DNA of 64,000 nt from Zunongwangia sp. HGR-M22 (GCF_027594425.1 NZ_CP115159.1:2035001-2099000), one strand, 5' to 3'. Shown: positions 8,996-18,280, numbered from the stretch's first letter. Translations and numbers: made by a program. The notes: a model not told the origin generated them from the letters alone.

Positions 8996-9509
8996 AATCG
9001 AATTGAGAAGAAACTTTTAAAAATAAATAAGAATTCGGCCAATCTTGAGTTTCAGTATGCAAGGCTATTTTAATAATGCGAGATTCAAAATCGATTGATA
9101 ATCCATTTTCCAAGATATATTTTACGGCTTCTTCGTAAGATTTAAACATCGATTTATAAAAGGCATCTTTAATCTTAGAACGATCTTCAGCATAAGTCTG
9201 TGCAATTTCAATATTATAAAGCATCAAGTCTGCCGTTGTTATGGGATCTACACCTAATTTTTTAAAATGCTTTATCAGTTTTTGCGCAATCGATCTGCGA
9301 GCTTTTGGTCGCTTTCGCCTGTTCTCGGGAAAATACTCCTTCCCTATCTTAACTTTCGCATTTTCAATAAGCTTGCGCTCGTTGGGGTTAAAAACAAAAT
9401 TGTAAAATACTTTTACTTCATCTAAACGCTCGTAAAGATCCATGATTTGTTCTTCCAGATCTTCCTTATCCAGCTCTTTTAAGTACTTTTTTAATGCTCT
9501 TTTGCTCAT
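8994..9509 (-). CDS. DUF6155 family protein
   Basis: A 171-residue basic, helix-rich protein with no membrane segment. The opening (KRALKKYLKELDKEDLEEQIMDLYERL) and the block KVKIGKEYFPENRRKRPKARRSIAQKLIKHFKKLG (read here in part, about residues 50-85) recall the DUF6155 family of Bacteroidota. Its function is unknown. It starts 3 nt after the FUSC gene stop on the same strand, so it is the second gene of that operon. The recognition rests on memory of the family and not on a search. Confidence 0.7.
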   Translation of the reverse strand: MSKRALKKYLKELDKEDLEEQIMDLYERLDEVKVFYNFVFNPNERKLIENAKVKIGKEYFPENRRKRPKARRSIAQKLIKHFKKLGVDPITTADLMLYNIEIAQTYAEDRSKIKDAFYKSMFKSYEEAVKYILENGLSIDFESRIIKIALHTETQDWPNSYLFLKVSSQFD

Positions 9510-9512
9510 AAT

Positions 9513-11759
9513 TTAGATCGAAGTCGTTTTATAGACAGTTTTTCGAATATTTTTTGAAATATCTAAAAGCCATTGCAGCTGATTGGTAATAAGTTGCGCT
9601 TCCTGAAGCTGTAAACGCATATCGTGATCTGCTAACTCTTTCCCTTCAGCAATTTCTTGATTTCTTATTTTTACTAAATCCTCGTATTTTTCATCCAATC
9701 TCGATTTTGCTTCCTTCAGCAAACTAACATTCGTTTTCTTTTGCTCTCCCTGTTCAATTAAACCTTCTTCAGCATTATCCAAACTGTGCAAAATTTGTTT
9801 CACAAAAACTTCAAAATGCTCTGATGCATCAGTGGTATTATGATTTCTAATGTAGGTTCCCATAGAGGCTAATGCCGATAAAAAGGTTTGGTTTAAACTA
9901 ACCAGGCGATAAATTAAACCTAAATCTTTTTGCTTTGATTTAGGTTCCTGCGTCATTCGTTGAAAAGCAGTACTCAAATTACCCATTTCTAAAAACGCTT
10001 TTTTTCTGGATAATTTATAGCTTGTTGGTAATTCTCCTTTATTGTGGTAGAATTTATCGATTTCAACAAAGTAATTTCGATTTGCAGCAATGCTTGTTGC
10101 TATAATATTTCTAATATTTTCGGCTTCCCATGCAGGCCATAAAAATAGATTACCTAAAGCTGCCAATACTGCTCCTACCAGGGTATCTATAATTCTAAAT
10201 TGTATTACCTGCAGTACATCGGGCTTCATTAACGCATATATAAATATGATACTTAAGGTAATAAAAACCGCAGCCGTTCTATAATTACGTTGAATTAAAG
10301 AAAACGCCAATGTTAAGGATAGCAATCCAAGTGCGCCATAAATATAGACATTCTGAGTAATAAATACGATACCAATTGCAATAGCACCACCTATTAGTGT
10401 CCCAATAATACGTTCTTTGGTTCTTGATTTTGTGAGTCCGTAATTAGGACGCATTATAACGACAATGGTTAAAAGAATCCAATAAGCATTTTGAATAGAG
10501 AAATAAGCTCCTATAGAAAATCCAACTAAAACAATGATGGCTAGACGGAGTGCGTGACGAAAAATGGGAGAACTAAAGTTGAAATTTTCAACTAAAATTT
10601 TAGATGAATATTCTTGCGGAGTAATAAATTTTACAACTTCTTTTTGTTTCATAAAGATGTTGTTTCCCATCTTTAAATTATTGATAACGGCAAAAATAGT
10701 ATTGATTTTATGCGACTGGCGCTCCTGGTAATCAAACAAATTCCGAAGCATTAAAATATGTTCGCGTTTTTCTGAAATATCAATATTTTCTCTGTACTGA
10801 TTAATTAGCTCGCGGTTTTTTTCAATATAATCTGAAATTCGATTATCGGGAATCTGCTTTTTATTTTCAATAGATTTAGAGATTTCTATTAGTTGTTCGC
10901 CGAAATAATATGTAACGTCACTAAACATTTTCAGGTACTTCTTATCCTCTTTGAAAAGCGCATCCATACGCTCATAATTTACTGGATTAGCCATACCTAG
11001 CTCTAAAATATCAATCAACTCAATAAAAATTAAAAGTCGCTTTCTGGTATAGTTCGAATTCCCGGAAATTTTTCTAGAACTGATTAAAATTTCTCGTAAA
11101 CTCTCATGTTTTTGATTTAAATCGTTTTGGAGATCAAAAAGCCTTCTTTGGTAATTATCCCGTTCTTTTACCTCTAACAGCAATTTAGAGCGTACCTGCA
11201 AGTATTCTCCTGTAAGTTCTAGACATTGTCCTAAAAGTTGTTCTGTTTCGTGCTTAGGATTAAGAAAATGCCAAATAAGACTAAGCGTTAAATACCAAAA
11301 CCCACCAGCTGAAATTAATAAGCAGTGTTGCCATAAAGACATTGATGTATCTACATTTGCAAAGCTAAGGACGACTGCCATTAAACCTGCAAAAGCTACC
11401 ATAGATGCTCTAAAACCATAGATAGCGAGATAAGAAATGGCGAAGACAACAATTCCTAAAATTGGAAGGGTTAGATAAAAATTTACTGAAGCAAATCCTA
11501 GCACAAAAGACGTTACCCCCGCGAGAATTGCTGCTGCAATAACGCCTACAACTTTATGCTTTAAAGTTCCTATAGTATCACTTGGGGCTGTAAGCAAACA
11601 ACCTACCGCCATTGGCACACCAATATGGGATAAACCTAATGCATTAAAAATCCCAATCGACGAACCAATACTAAGCGTAAGAATTAAAGCCTTCGTAAAA
11701 TCTGTACTGTGTAAAAATCTTAAAGTTGAATGCCAATACTGGGATAGTTTATTTGCCAA
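9513..11759 (-). CDS. FUSC family inner-membrane transporter (YccS/YhfK-like)
   Basis: A 748-residue protein with the duplicated layout of the FUSC/aromatic-acid exporter group. The first hydrophobic block (about 20-165) and a long charged coiled-coil cytoplasmic region (about 170-370) are followed by a second hydrophobic block (about 395-530) with RPNYGLTKSRTKERIIGTLIGG, a typical family motif, and a helical tail. Members are linked to efflux of aromatic acids or other toxic small molecules. It heads an operon with the DUF6155 gene. The start at 11759 is supported by a good hydrophilic N-terminus before the first helix. Confidence 0.88.
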   Translation of the reverse strand: MANKLSQYWHSTLRFLHSTDFTKALILTLSIGSSIGIFNALGLSHIGVPMAVGCLLTAPSDTIGTLKHKVVGVIAAAILAGVTSFVLGFASVNFYLTLPILGIVVFAISYLAIYGFRASMVAFAGLMAVVLSFANVDTSMSLWQHCLLISAGGFWYLTLSLIWHFLNPKHETEQLLGQCLELTGEYLQVRSKLLLEVKERDNYQRRLFDLQNDLNQKHESLREILISSRKISGNSNYTRKRLLIFIELIDILELGMANPVNYERMDALFKEDKKYLKMFSDVTYYFGEQLIEISKSIENKKQIPDNRISDYIEKNRELINQYRENIDISEKREHILMLRNLFDYQERQSHKINTIFAVINNLKMGNNIFMKQKEVVKFITPQEYSSKILVENFNFSSPIFRHALRLAIIVLVGFSIGAYFSIQNAYWILLTIVVIMRPNYGLTKSRTKERIIGTLIGGAIAIGIVFITQNVYIYGALGLLSLTLAFSLIQRNYRTAAVFITLSIIFIYALMKPDVLQVIQFRIIDTLVGAVLAALGNLFLWPAWEAENIRNIIATSIAANRNYFVEIDKFYHNKGELPTSYKLSRKKAFLEMGNLSTAFQRMTQEPKSKQKDLGLIYRLVSLNQTFLSALASMGTYIRNHNTTDASEHFEVFVKQILHSLDNAEEGLIEQGEQKKTNVSLLKEAKSRLDEKYEDLVKIRNQEIAEGKELADHDMRLQLQEAQLITNQLQWLLDISKNIRKTVYKTTSI

Positions 11760-11955
11760 TGCGCTTAGTTAGATTAAGTATTTGTTGCTTTAGCTACAAA
11801 GTTATCAATTTCAGATTTGCAAATGTTAAAGCGAAGCTAAACCATCGCTTGGTAGTTTAATTTTGCTGAAATATCTAATATAGTATTAAGGATAAATTAA
11901 GACCGGCATTTTGGTGATGGTTTTAGATTAAATTAATTTCATAAAAAAATAAGTT

Positions 11956-12951
11956 ATGAGTAAAGTAATCACATTAAAGGAAAGACCATCCGGAAAACCG
12001 GAAGAGAAAAACTTCGAGTTTAAAACGGAAGAAAAACCTGAAATTGCAGATGGTGAGATTCTCTTGAAATCGAAATATATTTCAGTAGATCCATATCTTA
12101 GAGGGAGAATGAGAGATGAAGATTCTTATATTCCTCCTTTTAAAATTGATGAACCATTAGCATCAATGGTCGTAGCTGAAGTGATCGAATCTAAATCTGA
12201 TGATTTTAAAAAAGGAGATCACGTAAGCGGAATGTTAGATTGGAAAGAAATCCAGAAACATACCGGTGAAGGTCTAAACAAAATTACCAATAAAGATGTA
12301 CCACTTTCAGCGTATTTAGGTATTCTTGGCTTAACCGGTTTAACTGCTTATTTAGCTTTAGAAACTATCGGAAAGCTTAAAGAAGGAGAAACACTATTGG
12401 TATCTGGAGCTGCCGGGGCCGTAGGAAGTGTTGTTGGACAAATAGGAAAAATTAAAGGTTGTCGCGTTGTAGGTATCGCCGGGACTGATGAAAAAATTGA
12501 TCATATAAAATCCAAATTTGGCTTTGATGCCGGGATCAATTATAAAACCACGGAATACATTAAGGAAGATATCGCAAAAGCCTGTCCAGATGGTGTCGAT
12601 GTTTATTTTGATAATGTTGGTGGCGATATTTTAGATGCTGCAATGCAAAACATTAATGATTTTGCTCGTATTATAAATTGTGGTGCTATTTCAATTTACA
12701 ATAAAGAAGAAGTGCCAAAAGGAATGCGTTTAGAAGGAATTATGGTAAAAAAACGTGCTTTAATGCAAGGTTTTATAGTTCGTGATCATGCCGATCAATT
12801 TCAGGATGCGATCAAGCAATTAGGAAGCTGGCTTGCTGATGATAAATTAAAGTTTGATGAAACAAAACGAGAAGGTTTCGATAATGTGCCAAAAGCTTTT
12901 ATCGAAATATTTGAAGGTAAAAATACCGGTAAAATGCTTGTTGAAGTTTAA
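11956..12951 (+). CDS. NADP-dependent MDR oxidoreductase (leukotriene B4 12-hydroxydehydrogenase/CurA type)
   Basis: A 331-residue medium-chain reductase of the 2-alkenal/prostaglandin reductase group. The signature SVDPYLRGRM (about 43-52) is typical, and the NADPH-binding turn is GAAGAVGS (151-158). These enzymes reduce alpha,beta-unsaturated aldehydes and ketones and lack zinc. It is a single gene divergent from the FUSC operon and followed by a strong terminator. It overlaps in expected function with the alkene reductase and quinone-reductase-like genes nearby. Confidence 0.92.
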   Translation: MSKVITLKERPSGKPEEKNFEFKTEEKPEIADGEILLKSKYISVDPYLRGRMRDEDSYIPPFKIDEPLASMVVAEVIESKSDDFKKGDHVSGMLDWKEIQKHTGEGLNKITNKDVPLSAYLGILGLTGLTAYLALETIGKLKEGETLLVSGAAGAVGSVVGQIGKIKGCRVVGIAGTDEKIDHIKSKFGFDAGINYKTTEYIKEDIAKACPDGVDVYFDNVGGDILDAAMQNINDFARIINCGAISIYNKEEVPKGMRLEGIMVKKRALMQGFIVRDHADQFQDAIKQLGSWLADDKLKFDETKREGFDNVPKAFIEIFEGKNTGKMLVEV

Positions 12952-12972
12952 TCGCTTAAACTAATATTATAA

Positions 12973-13007
12973 AAAAAAACCGCCGATTTAAATCAGCGGT
13001 TTTTTTA
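12973..13007. terminator. Bidirectional terminator
   Basis: Arms AAAAAAACCGC (12973-12983) and GCGGTTTTTTT (12996-13006), with a further inner pairing GATTT/AAATC, between the convergent MDR and SDR genes. Confidence 0.88.
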
Positions 13008-13028
13008 TGAAGTTTTTTGAACTAGAAA

Positions 13029-13775
13029 TTACTGTTGTTGCTCTGTTGGCATCACATAAACTTCATTAATATTTGCTCTTCCTGGTTGAGAAAGTGCATA
13101 ATAAATTGCTTCAGCTATATCTTCAGATTCTAATGGCGTTAACTCATTAAGACTCGAAACAAAGTCTTCTTTAATTTCATCATCGGTAATGGTATCGGTT
13201 AACTCAGTATCCACAGCACCTGGTTCGATAGAAGTTGCTTTAATTCCGAAGTTTGGCGCTAATTCCATTCGCAATCCTTCAGTAAACATTTTCACTGCAG
13301 CTTTTGTAGCGCAATAAATAGCTCCACCAGGATAAATTTTGTTCCCTGCTGAAGAAGAAATATTTACAATATGTCCAGATTTTTGTTCTTTCATCGTTGG
13401 TAGCACTGCTGCCACACCGTTTAATACGCCTTTAATGTTTACATCTACCATAGTATTCCACTCATCAGTATGCAAATTTTTCACGTAAGATAATGGCATT
13501 AAGCCAGCATTGTTGATTAATGCATCAATACTTCCAAACTCGGCTTTTGCTTGTTTTGCAACATTTTCGAAATCTTCTTTTTTAGTAACATCTGCAGTTA
13601 CCACTAAAGCCTTACCACCTTCTTTCTCGATCGCTTCTTTTAAAGACTTAAGACGATCTTCTCTTCTGGCACTAATTACTACGTTAGCACCTTCTTTAGA
13701 TAGTTTTTTTGCAGTTGCTTCACCAATTCCGCTTGAAGCTCCAGTAATAATGATAGTTTTTCCTTTAATACTCAT
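13029..13775 (-). CDS. SDR family NADP-dependent oxidoreductase
   Basis: A 248-residue classical short-chain dehydrogenase. The cofactor motif is TGASSGIG (11-18), the NNAG motif lies at 88-91, and the catalytic residues are S140/S141, Y154 and K158 (YxxxK). The arginine pair after the second strand (SARRED) fits NADP(H) preference. The sequence is closest to the YdfG/3-hydroxy-acid dehydrogenase group. The physiological substrate is unknown. It is alone on the minus strand, 45 nt from its 5' neighbourhood on the far side of an MDR terminator. Confidence 0.9.
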   Translation of the reverse strand: MSIKGKTIIITGASSGIGEATAKKLSKEGANVVISARREDRLKSLKEAIEKEGGKALVVTADVTKKEDFENVAKQAKAEFGSIDALINNAGLMPLSYVKNLHTDEWNTMVDVNIKGVLNGVAAVLPTMKEQKSGHIVNISSSAGNKIYPGGAIYCATKAAVKMFTEGLRMELAPNFGIKATSIEPGAVDTELTDTITDDEIKEDFVSSLNELTPLESEDIAEAIYYALSQPGRANINEVYVMPTEQQQ

Positions 13776-13925
13776 AACAGTTTTCTATTTTTTTCTGAAT
13801 ATACTATCAAGATTATTCCAGAGCAAAATAGAGACCTCATTTAGCGGATATTTAACGGCTAAAGCGGGATCATGTTAAGGATTTTAAACTTGTTGAAGTG
13901 TATAGAAAAAAAAACGTCTCGGGAA

Positions 13926-14984
13926 TTATATATTACTTTTACTTAAAAAAGCTTCAATTTCAGAAACTGTTTTTCTGGCTGATCTGCCAACGCCAATTAG
14001 GGTTGCAGATGCAAATCCCGTCCATTGGCCAAAACCTACTAACCATAATCCTGAAATATCTTTTGCTGAAGTGTTATCGGTTTTGATCTTTCCATATTGG
14101 TCAGTTTCAACCAAATTTTTTAAATAGTCTGTAGCGTATCCAAACCCGGTGCACCAAATTATGGCGTCAAAATTTTCTTCCTCACCATCCTGCCATTTTA
14201 CACCATCTTCAGTAATTGTTTCAATATAATTGAAGTTATTATAAACTCCGCGATCCCGAGCTTCTTTAACCTGCGGAACCATCACAATACTACCAATATT
14301 GTAGTTTTTCGGTTTATATTCTTTGCCTTGATGTTTAGCTCTATATTTTGCAGAAGCCTGATCGAATAAATCTTTACCATCAATATCATCGGGTAAAAAT
14401 TCAGGTTTATTCTTTACTGCCCATCTTGTTGTTGTAATTTTTGAAAGTTGTGCTAAGATTTGAGCGCCGCTATTCCCCTCTCCTATTACTAATACAATTT
14501 TATTGCTGAAATTTTCGGCTTTATGATATTCTGAAGAATGAACCTGTAATCCTTTAAACTTATTTCTTCCGCTAATAGTTGGAATGATTGGTCTTGATTG
14601 TGTTCCTGTGGCTGCGATGATGCATTTTGCGCTGAAACTTCTATTTTTACTTTTCAGAATAAATAAACCGTTCTCTTTTTCTATATTCTGAATCTTAATC
14701 CCTCTTTTTATCGGGAAGTCGTAACGCTTTTCATACGCGCATAAATAATCAATCGCTTCTTCTTTGGTAGGATATTCACTTTTAGTCTTGGGCATTAGCC
14801 AGCCGGGAAGCGAACTATGTTTAGCAACTGAAAATAGATCTAAATTCTCCCAGTTTTTTGCCCAGGATCCTCCGCATTCTTTATTGCAATCAAGTATAAG
14901 GTATTTAAGCGAAGTTCTTCGAAGATAATAAGCACAGGCTAATCCACTTTGCCCTCCGCCAATAATAATAACATCATAAACCAT
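13926..14984 (-). CDS. arsO: ArsO-like flavin-containing monooxygenase
   Basis: A 352-residue FAD/NADPH monooxygenase. The FAD motif GGGQSG is at 9-14, the NADPH motif GEGNSG at 168-173 and the ATGT signature at 125-128. The length and the YPTKEEAIDYLCAYEKRY block (71-88) match the ArsO family, which is commonly found in arsenic loci. The gene begins one base after the stop of an ArsR-type regulator on the same strand, which supports a metalloid-responsive role. No arsenate reductase or arsenite efflux gene is present in the window. The exact reaction of ArsO is unsettled, and a general FMO role is possible. Confidence 0.8.
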   Translation of the reverse strand: MVYDVIIIGGGQSGLACAYYLRRTSLKYLILDCNKECGGSWAKNWENLDLFSVAKHSSLPGWLMPKTKSEYPTKEEAIDYLCAYEKRYDFPIKRGIKIQNIEKENGLFILKSKNRSFSAKCIIAATGTQSRPIIPTISGRNKFKGLQVHSSEYHKAENFSNKIVLVIGEGNSGAQILAQLSKITTTRWAVKNKPEFLPDDIDGKDLFDQASAKYRAKHQGKEYKPKNYNIGSIVMVPQVKEARDRGVYNNFNYIETITEDGVKWQDGEEENFDAIIWCTGFGYATDYLKNLVETDQYGKIKTDNTSAKDISGLWLVGFGQWTGFASATLIGVGRSARKTVSEIEAFLSKSNI

Positions 14985-15314
14985 TTAGCAACACTCCTTT
15001 CCGCAGATTTCTTGCTGAAAAAATGCACTCAATAAATCACGAATCTCGTTCCATTTTTCTTCATCTATGCAATAACAAACGCGTGTTCCTTCAATATCCC
15101 CTTTTATAATTCCGATATTCTTTAATTCTCTAAGATGTTGCGATATTGTTGGTTGCGCAAGACCAATTTCTGAAACTAGATCACCACAAATGCAGCTTTT
15201 AGATTTAATAATTTGCTGAAGAATGGCAATTCTTGCAGGATGTCCCAAAACTTTAGCCATATTGGCTATTTGATTTTGACTATCACTAAAAATTTCGGAT
15301 TTTGTAACGCCCAT
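14985..15314 (-). CDS. arsR: ArsR/SmtB family metalloregulator
   Basis: A 109-residue winged-helix repressor. The recognition helix reads GLAQPTISQHLRELKNIG (51-68). A cysteine pair C41/C43 lies at the start of helix alpha3 (SCICGDL), the position used by ArsR-type sensors. Further cysteines C80/C82 and C104/C108/C109 near the C-terminus give extra thiol ligands. It should bind DNA as a dimer and release it upon As(III)/Sb(III) or a similar thiophilic ion. The ArsO-like gene follows directly (stop and start adjacent), forming a two-gene operon it probably represses. Confidence 0.9.
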   Translation of the reverse strand: MGVTKSEIFSDSQNQIANMAKVLGHPARIAILQQIIKSKSCICGDLVSEIGLAQPTISQHLRELKNIGIIKGDIEGTRVCYCIDEEKWNEIRDLLSAFFQQEICGKECC

Positions 15315-15354
15315 AACTGAATTTTAATTGCAATATTACGATAAATATAAACTC

Positions 15355-15387
15355 AAAAAAAGCCACAAAACTAATGTGGCTTTTTTA
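15355..15387 (-). terminator. Terminator between SDR gene and arsR
   Basis: Arms AAAAAAGCCAC (15356-15366) and GTGGCTTTTTT (15376-15386) with a 9-nt loop. It ends the minus-strand SDR transcript (stop at 15406), so the arsR unit needs its own promoter in 15315-15354. Confidence 0.85.
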
Positions 15388-15405
15388 TATAATTTCAATT
15401 AAGAA

Positions 15406-16119
15406 TTACTTTTTTGGTGGTTTAGATGGTCGAACTTCGATTTTACTAGGTAAAGTTCTCGGATTCATTTTCATTAAATCTACCACTAATTCACCAATAT
15501 CTTCTTTCTGTATTTTCCACGCATCTTCGTCGCTTGGCGTATGCCCATTAAAATGAGTAGCAACAGATCCTGGCATTATCGTACTTACTTTCACGCCTTT
15601 TTGCCGAAGATCTAGCATTATCGCCTGTGAAAATCCGGTTAGTCCAAATTTACTGGCGTTATAAGCCGCGCCACCCGAAAAATAATTTGTACCTGCAAGA
15701 CTAGAAATACTAATTACGTAACCTTCAGTTTTTACTAATTCTTCTAAGCTCGATTTTACGCTGTAAAATACACCGGTAAGATTAGTTTCTATGGTTGCAT
15801 TCCACTCTTCCGGAGTCATATCTTCAATAGAATTGAATTTGCCAACGCCTGCATTAGCCACTAATAAATCTAACTTTCCAAATTTATCTACCGCAGCTTT
15901 TACTGCTTTCTGCTGACTTTCGTAACTTCTTACATCTGCTTCCAGACCAATAATTTCTCCTTTACTTTCTAATTCTTTCGCAGCATCCTGTGCAGACTCT
16001 AATGTTCTACTGGTTATAGCTACTTTAAAACCCTCATTTAATAAAGCTTCGGCTACTCCGTAACCTATACCTTTACTTCCACCGGTTATAAATGCGACTT
16101 TTCCTTTTAAAGCACTCAT
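15406..16119 (-). CDS. SDR family oxidoreductase
   Basis: A 237-residue classical short-chain dehydrogenase with TGGSKGIG (12-19), the NAG turn (89-91), S139/S140, and the catalytic Y153 and K157 in YNASK. A TSR motif after the second strand (36-38) fits NADP(H). The C-terminus is proline/lysine-rich (RPSKPPKK), which is unusual but short. It resembles 3-oxoacyl-ACP reductase-like and sepiapterin-reductase-like members; the substrate cannot be assigned. It is a single gene bounded downstream by a terminator. Confidence 0.9.
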   Translation of the reverse strand: MSALKGKVAFITGGSKGIGYGVAEALLNEGFKVAITSRTLESAQDAAKELESKGEIIGLEADVRSYESQQKAVKAAVDKFGKLDLLVANAGVGKFNSIEDMTPEEWNATIETNLTGVFYSVKSSLEELVKTEGYVISISSLAGTNYFSGGAAYNASKFGLTGFSQAIMLDLRQKGVKVSTIMPGSVATHFNGHTPSDEDAWKIQKEDIGELVVDLMKMNPRTLPSKIEVRPSKPPKK

Positions 16120-16271
16120 AGTATATTTTTTTATTTATAAATTCACTTAAAATTAAATCTAATAAAGTAGCTAGGCCTTGTGAAATTATTACTGGTAATT
16201 AATTGTTAATTTTAAATCTAAAACCTTTATTAATTTAGGTGTTAAATAGTTTCAGAACTAGCATAAAAAAG

Positions 16272-16279
16272 TATTTTTG
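16272..16279 (+). promoter_or_regulatory. Candidate -7 promoter element (TATTTTTG)
   Basis: A perfect TAnnTTTG match 44 nt upstream of the TTG start at 16324. The matching upstream TTG element is degenerate (TTC at 16251-16253, 18-nt spacing). Confidence 0.4.
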
Positions 16280-16323
16280 CAAAAACTAGATTTCTTACTA
16301 CTACAAATAAATACACTTATATT

Positions 16324-16716
16324 TTGAAACCTTTAGAAAACATAAAAGCTCAAAAGCTGCTGAATAAAATACAGCGTGATTTAATGCGTAACGGTATAAT
16401 CACTAATACGTTAATTGGAGATTTAAAACAACTTAGGGATTATGTTGTCGAAGAAGGACAGCCACTGTTAGCTAAAGTGATTCGACTTACTACCGAGCAT
16501 GTAGAAGAATACCAATCTTTTAATATCGCGATTCCTGAAGACGATCCTATCGAAGACGATGAGGAAAACCAAGAAGTACGTGTTGAAGAGGAAATTACAG
16601 GACAGGAAAGTCTTGCTTACCTTTTATCACTAATGGAAGATCATACAAACAGGGTTAACGAGATTGAATTACGTGATTACATCCAGGCTTTTACAGAATA
16701 TGCTGAAGAGCATTAG
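16324..16716 (+). CDS. Hypothetical acidic helical protein (TTG start)
   Basis: A 130-residue soluble protein, helical in the N-terminal part (NIKAQKLLNKIQRDLMRNG) with a very acidic middle (PEDDPIEDDEENQEVRVEEE, about 77-97). No known motif was recognised. The only reasonable start is TTG at 16324, since no in-frame ATG precedes the conserved-looking body except one at about codon 22. It lies 55 nt before the VTT-domain gene and may share its transcript. The fold suggests a small regulatory or scaffold protein, but this is speculation. Confidence 0.65.
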   Translation: MKPLENIKAQKLLNKIQRDLMRNGIITNTLIGDLKQLRDYVVEEGQPLLAKVIRLTTEHVEEYQSFNIAIPEDDPIEDDEENQEVRVEEEITGQESLAYLLSLMEDHTNRVNEIELRDYIQAFTEYAEEH

Positions 16717-16771
16717 AATAGTTTCTTGTGTTAATATTCGATAAGCCAGATTAATTTCTAAAAGATTGCTG

Positions 16772-17389
16772 ATGAAGAAAGATGCGAAGTCTAGAAAAAA
16801 ATCGAGACTGCGCTTAATGCACCAATATTATAAATATACGGGGTTCTATAGTTTTGTTTGGAAAAGTCTAAAAAAAGCTATTTTACCGATTGCTTTATTT
16901 ATAGGTGCTTTATTTGCTTTAGATTATTTTGTAATTGATATAGAGGATACTTTGGTAATGGTGACAGAAAGCTATTCTCCATTAGTAGTCCTTAGCATCT
17001 TTTTTGCCAGCGAATCTATTTTGGGGCTTATCCCTCCTGAATTATTTATTGCATGGGCGGGTAAATCTGCTAGCCCAATTTTATTTCTTTCTTTTTTAGC
17101 CGTAGCTTCTTATGGAGGCGGAATTGTTTCCTATTATATAGGGCGCGGTATCACTAAAATTCCAAGCGTCCGTGAAGCGATGGAAGTTAAACTTGCACAA
17201 CACATTAAAAATACCCGAAAATGGGGTGGTTTTTTAATTATTGTAGGTGCTTTGCTACCTATCCCTTTTGCAATAACAAGTATTGCTGCCGGAATTATTA
17301 GATTCCCTTTTGGCAGTTATCTTATGTTTGGTCTTTTACGCTTTGTTCGTTTCTACCTTTACGCACTCGTAATTTTTGAAATGGTTTAA
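16772..17389 (+). CDS. VTT-domain (DedA-like) inner membrane protein
   Basis: A protein of about 205 residues with a strongly basic N-terminus (KKDAKSRKKSRLR), a first helix near 30-55 and further helices to the C-terminus. The block SESILGLIPPELFIAWAGKS followed by YYIGRGI is a VTT/DedA-type motif (the paired re-entrant loop with a Pro-Pro-Glu). DedA/VTT proteins act in lipid-carrier and membrane homeostasis. The chosen ATG is at 16772; a TTG two codons earlier is the alternative. A second VTT-fold protein (TVP38 type) is encoded at 61086-61793. Confidence 0.78.
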   Translation: MKKDAKSRKKSRLRLMHQYYKYTGFYSFVWKSLKKAILPIALFIGALFALDYFVIDIEDTLVMVTESYSPLVVLSIFFASESILGLIPPELFIAWAGKSASPILFLSFLAVASYGGGIVSYYIGRGITKIPSVREAMEVKLAQHIKNTRKWGGFLIIVGALLPIPFAITSIAAGIIRFPFGSYLMFGLLRFVRFYLYALVIFEMV

Positions 17390-17494
17390 CGCTTTATAAC
17401 ATTTTGGCATATAACTAATTAAACTTGTGCTAAATATCTTTATCCCCCATATTTATTGAGGTATTTTTGATTTTACCAACCAAAAACTCAATAA

Positions 17495-18280
17495 ATGGAT
17501 TCAAAATTAAAGAAAATTGCACGTACTGGATACGTTGCTAAAGGAGCGGTTTATACAATTACCGGAGTACTTACATTATTAGCCGCCCTCGGCGAAGGAG
17601 GGCAAAAAGCAGGAAAATTTCAGGCTTTAGATTTCCTTGAAAAACAAGCTTATGGAAATGCTATTTTAATAGTTATGGCTATTGGCCTTCTATGTTATGT
17701 TGTTTGGAGAGGGATACAACTTTTTCAAGATCCTGAAAATATTGGAAGTGATAAAAAGGGAAAAATAAAAAGAGTAGCCTTTGGAGTAAGCGCTGTAATT
17801 TATTTAGCTCTAGCTGTTTCAGCAGTAATGAAAGTTATAAATGCCGGAGGTAGCTCTGGAGGAAGCGGTAGCAAAAGTCCTGATTTTATGACTGGACAAA
17901 TTGGGGTGATCATATTCGCAATTATAGGTGTTTGCGTTATCGGTGCCGGGATCAATCAGATTAAAAAAGCATATACAAAAAGTTTCTTACAGAAATTTGA
18001 TTATAAATCTATTTCAGAAGAAAAAAGAAGAAAAACGATTAAGAATACCGGTTTAATGGGACTTATCGCTAGAGGTGTGATATTCTTTATATTAGGTTAT
18101 TTCTTTATAAGAGCGGCAATGGAATCTAATACTTCAGACATTAAAAGTACAACCGATGCCTTTTCTTTTATTCAGGAATCTTCTTATGGTCAATATTTAT
18201 TAGGTGCCGTGGCAGCAGGATTAGTTTGTTATGGTATTTATATGTTCATGATGGCTAAATACAGAAAATTTAAAGCTTAA
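17495..18280 (+). CDS. DUF1206 domain membrane protein
   Basis: A 261-residue protein made of three similar units, each with two transmembrane helices, beginning near residues 8 (ARTGYVAKGAVYTITG), 93 (KRVAFGVSAVIYLAL) and 185 (LIARGVIFFILGYF). This is the layout of DUF1206. The charged linkers contain a Gly/Ser-rich loop (about 122-132). The function is unknown; the location is the inner membrane. It is followed after 99 nt by a Pmp3-like peptide gene, and both may belong to an envelope-stress response. Confidence 0.85.
   Translation: MDSKLKKIARTGYVAKGAVYTITGVLTLLAALGEGGQKAGKFQALDFLEKQAYGNAILIVMAIGLLCYVVWRGIQLFQDPENIGSDKKGKIKRVAFGVSAVIYLALAVSAVMKVINAGGSSGGSGSKSPDFMTGQIGVIIFAIIGVCVIGAGINQIKKAYTKSFLQKFDYKSISEEKRRKTIKNTGLMGLIARGVIFFILGYFFIRAAMESNTSDIKSTTDAFSFIQESSYGQYLLGAVAAGLVCYGIYMFMMAKYRKFKA

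Noticed and set aside
15315-15354. Imperfect repeats upstream of arsR as the ArsR operator
   Set aside because: No clear dyad could be drawn from the AT-rich bases, so I do not mark an operator although one must lie in or near this stretch.
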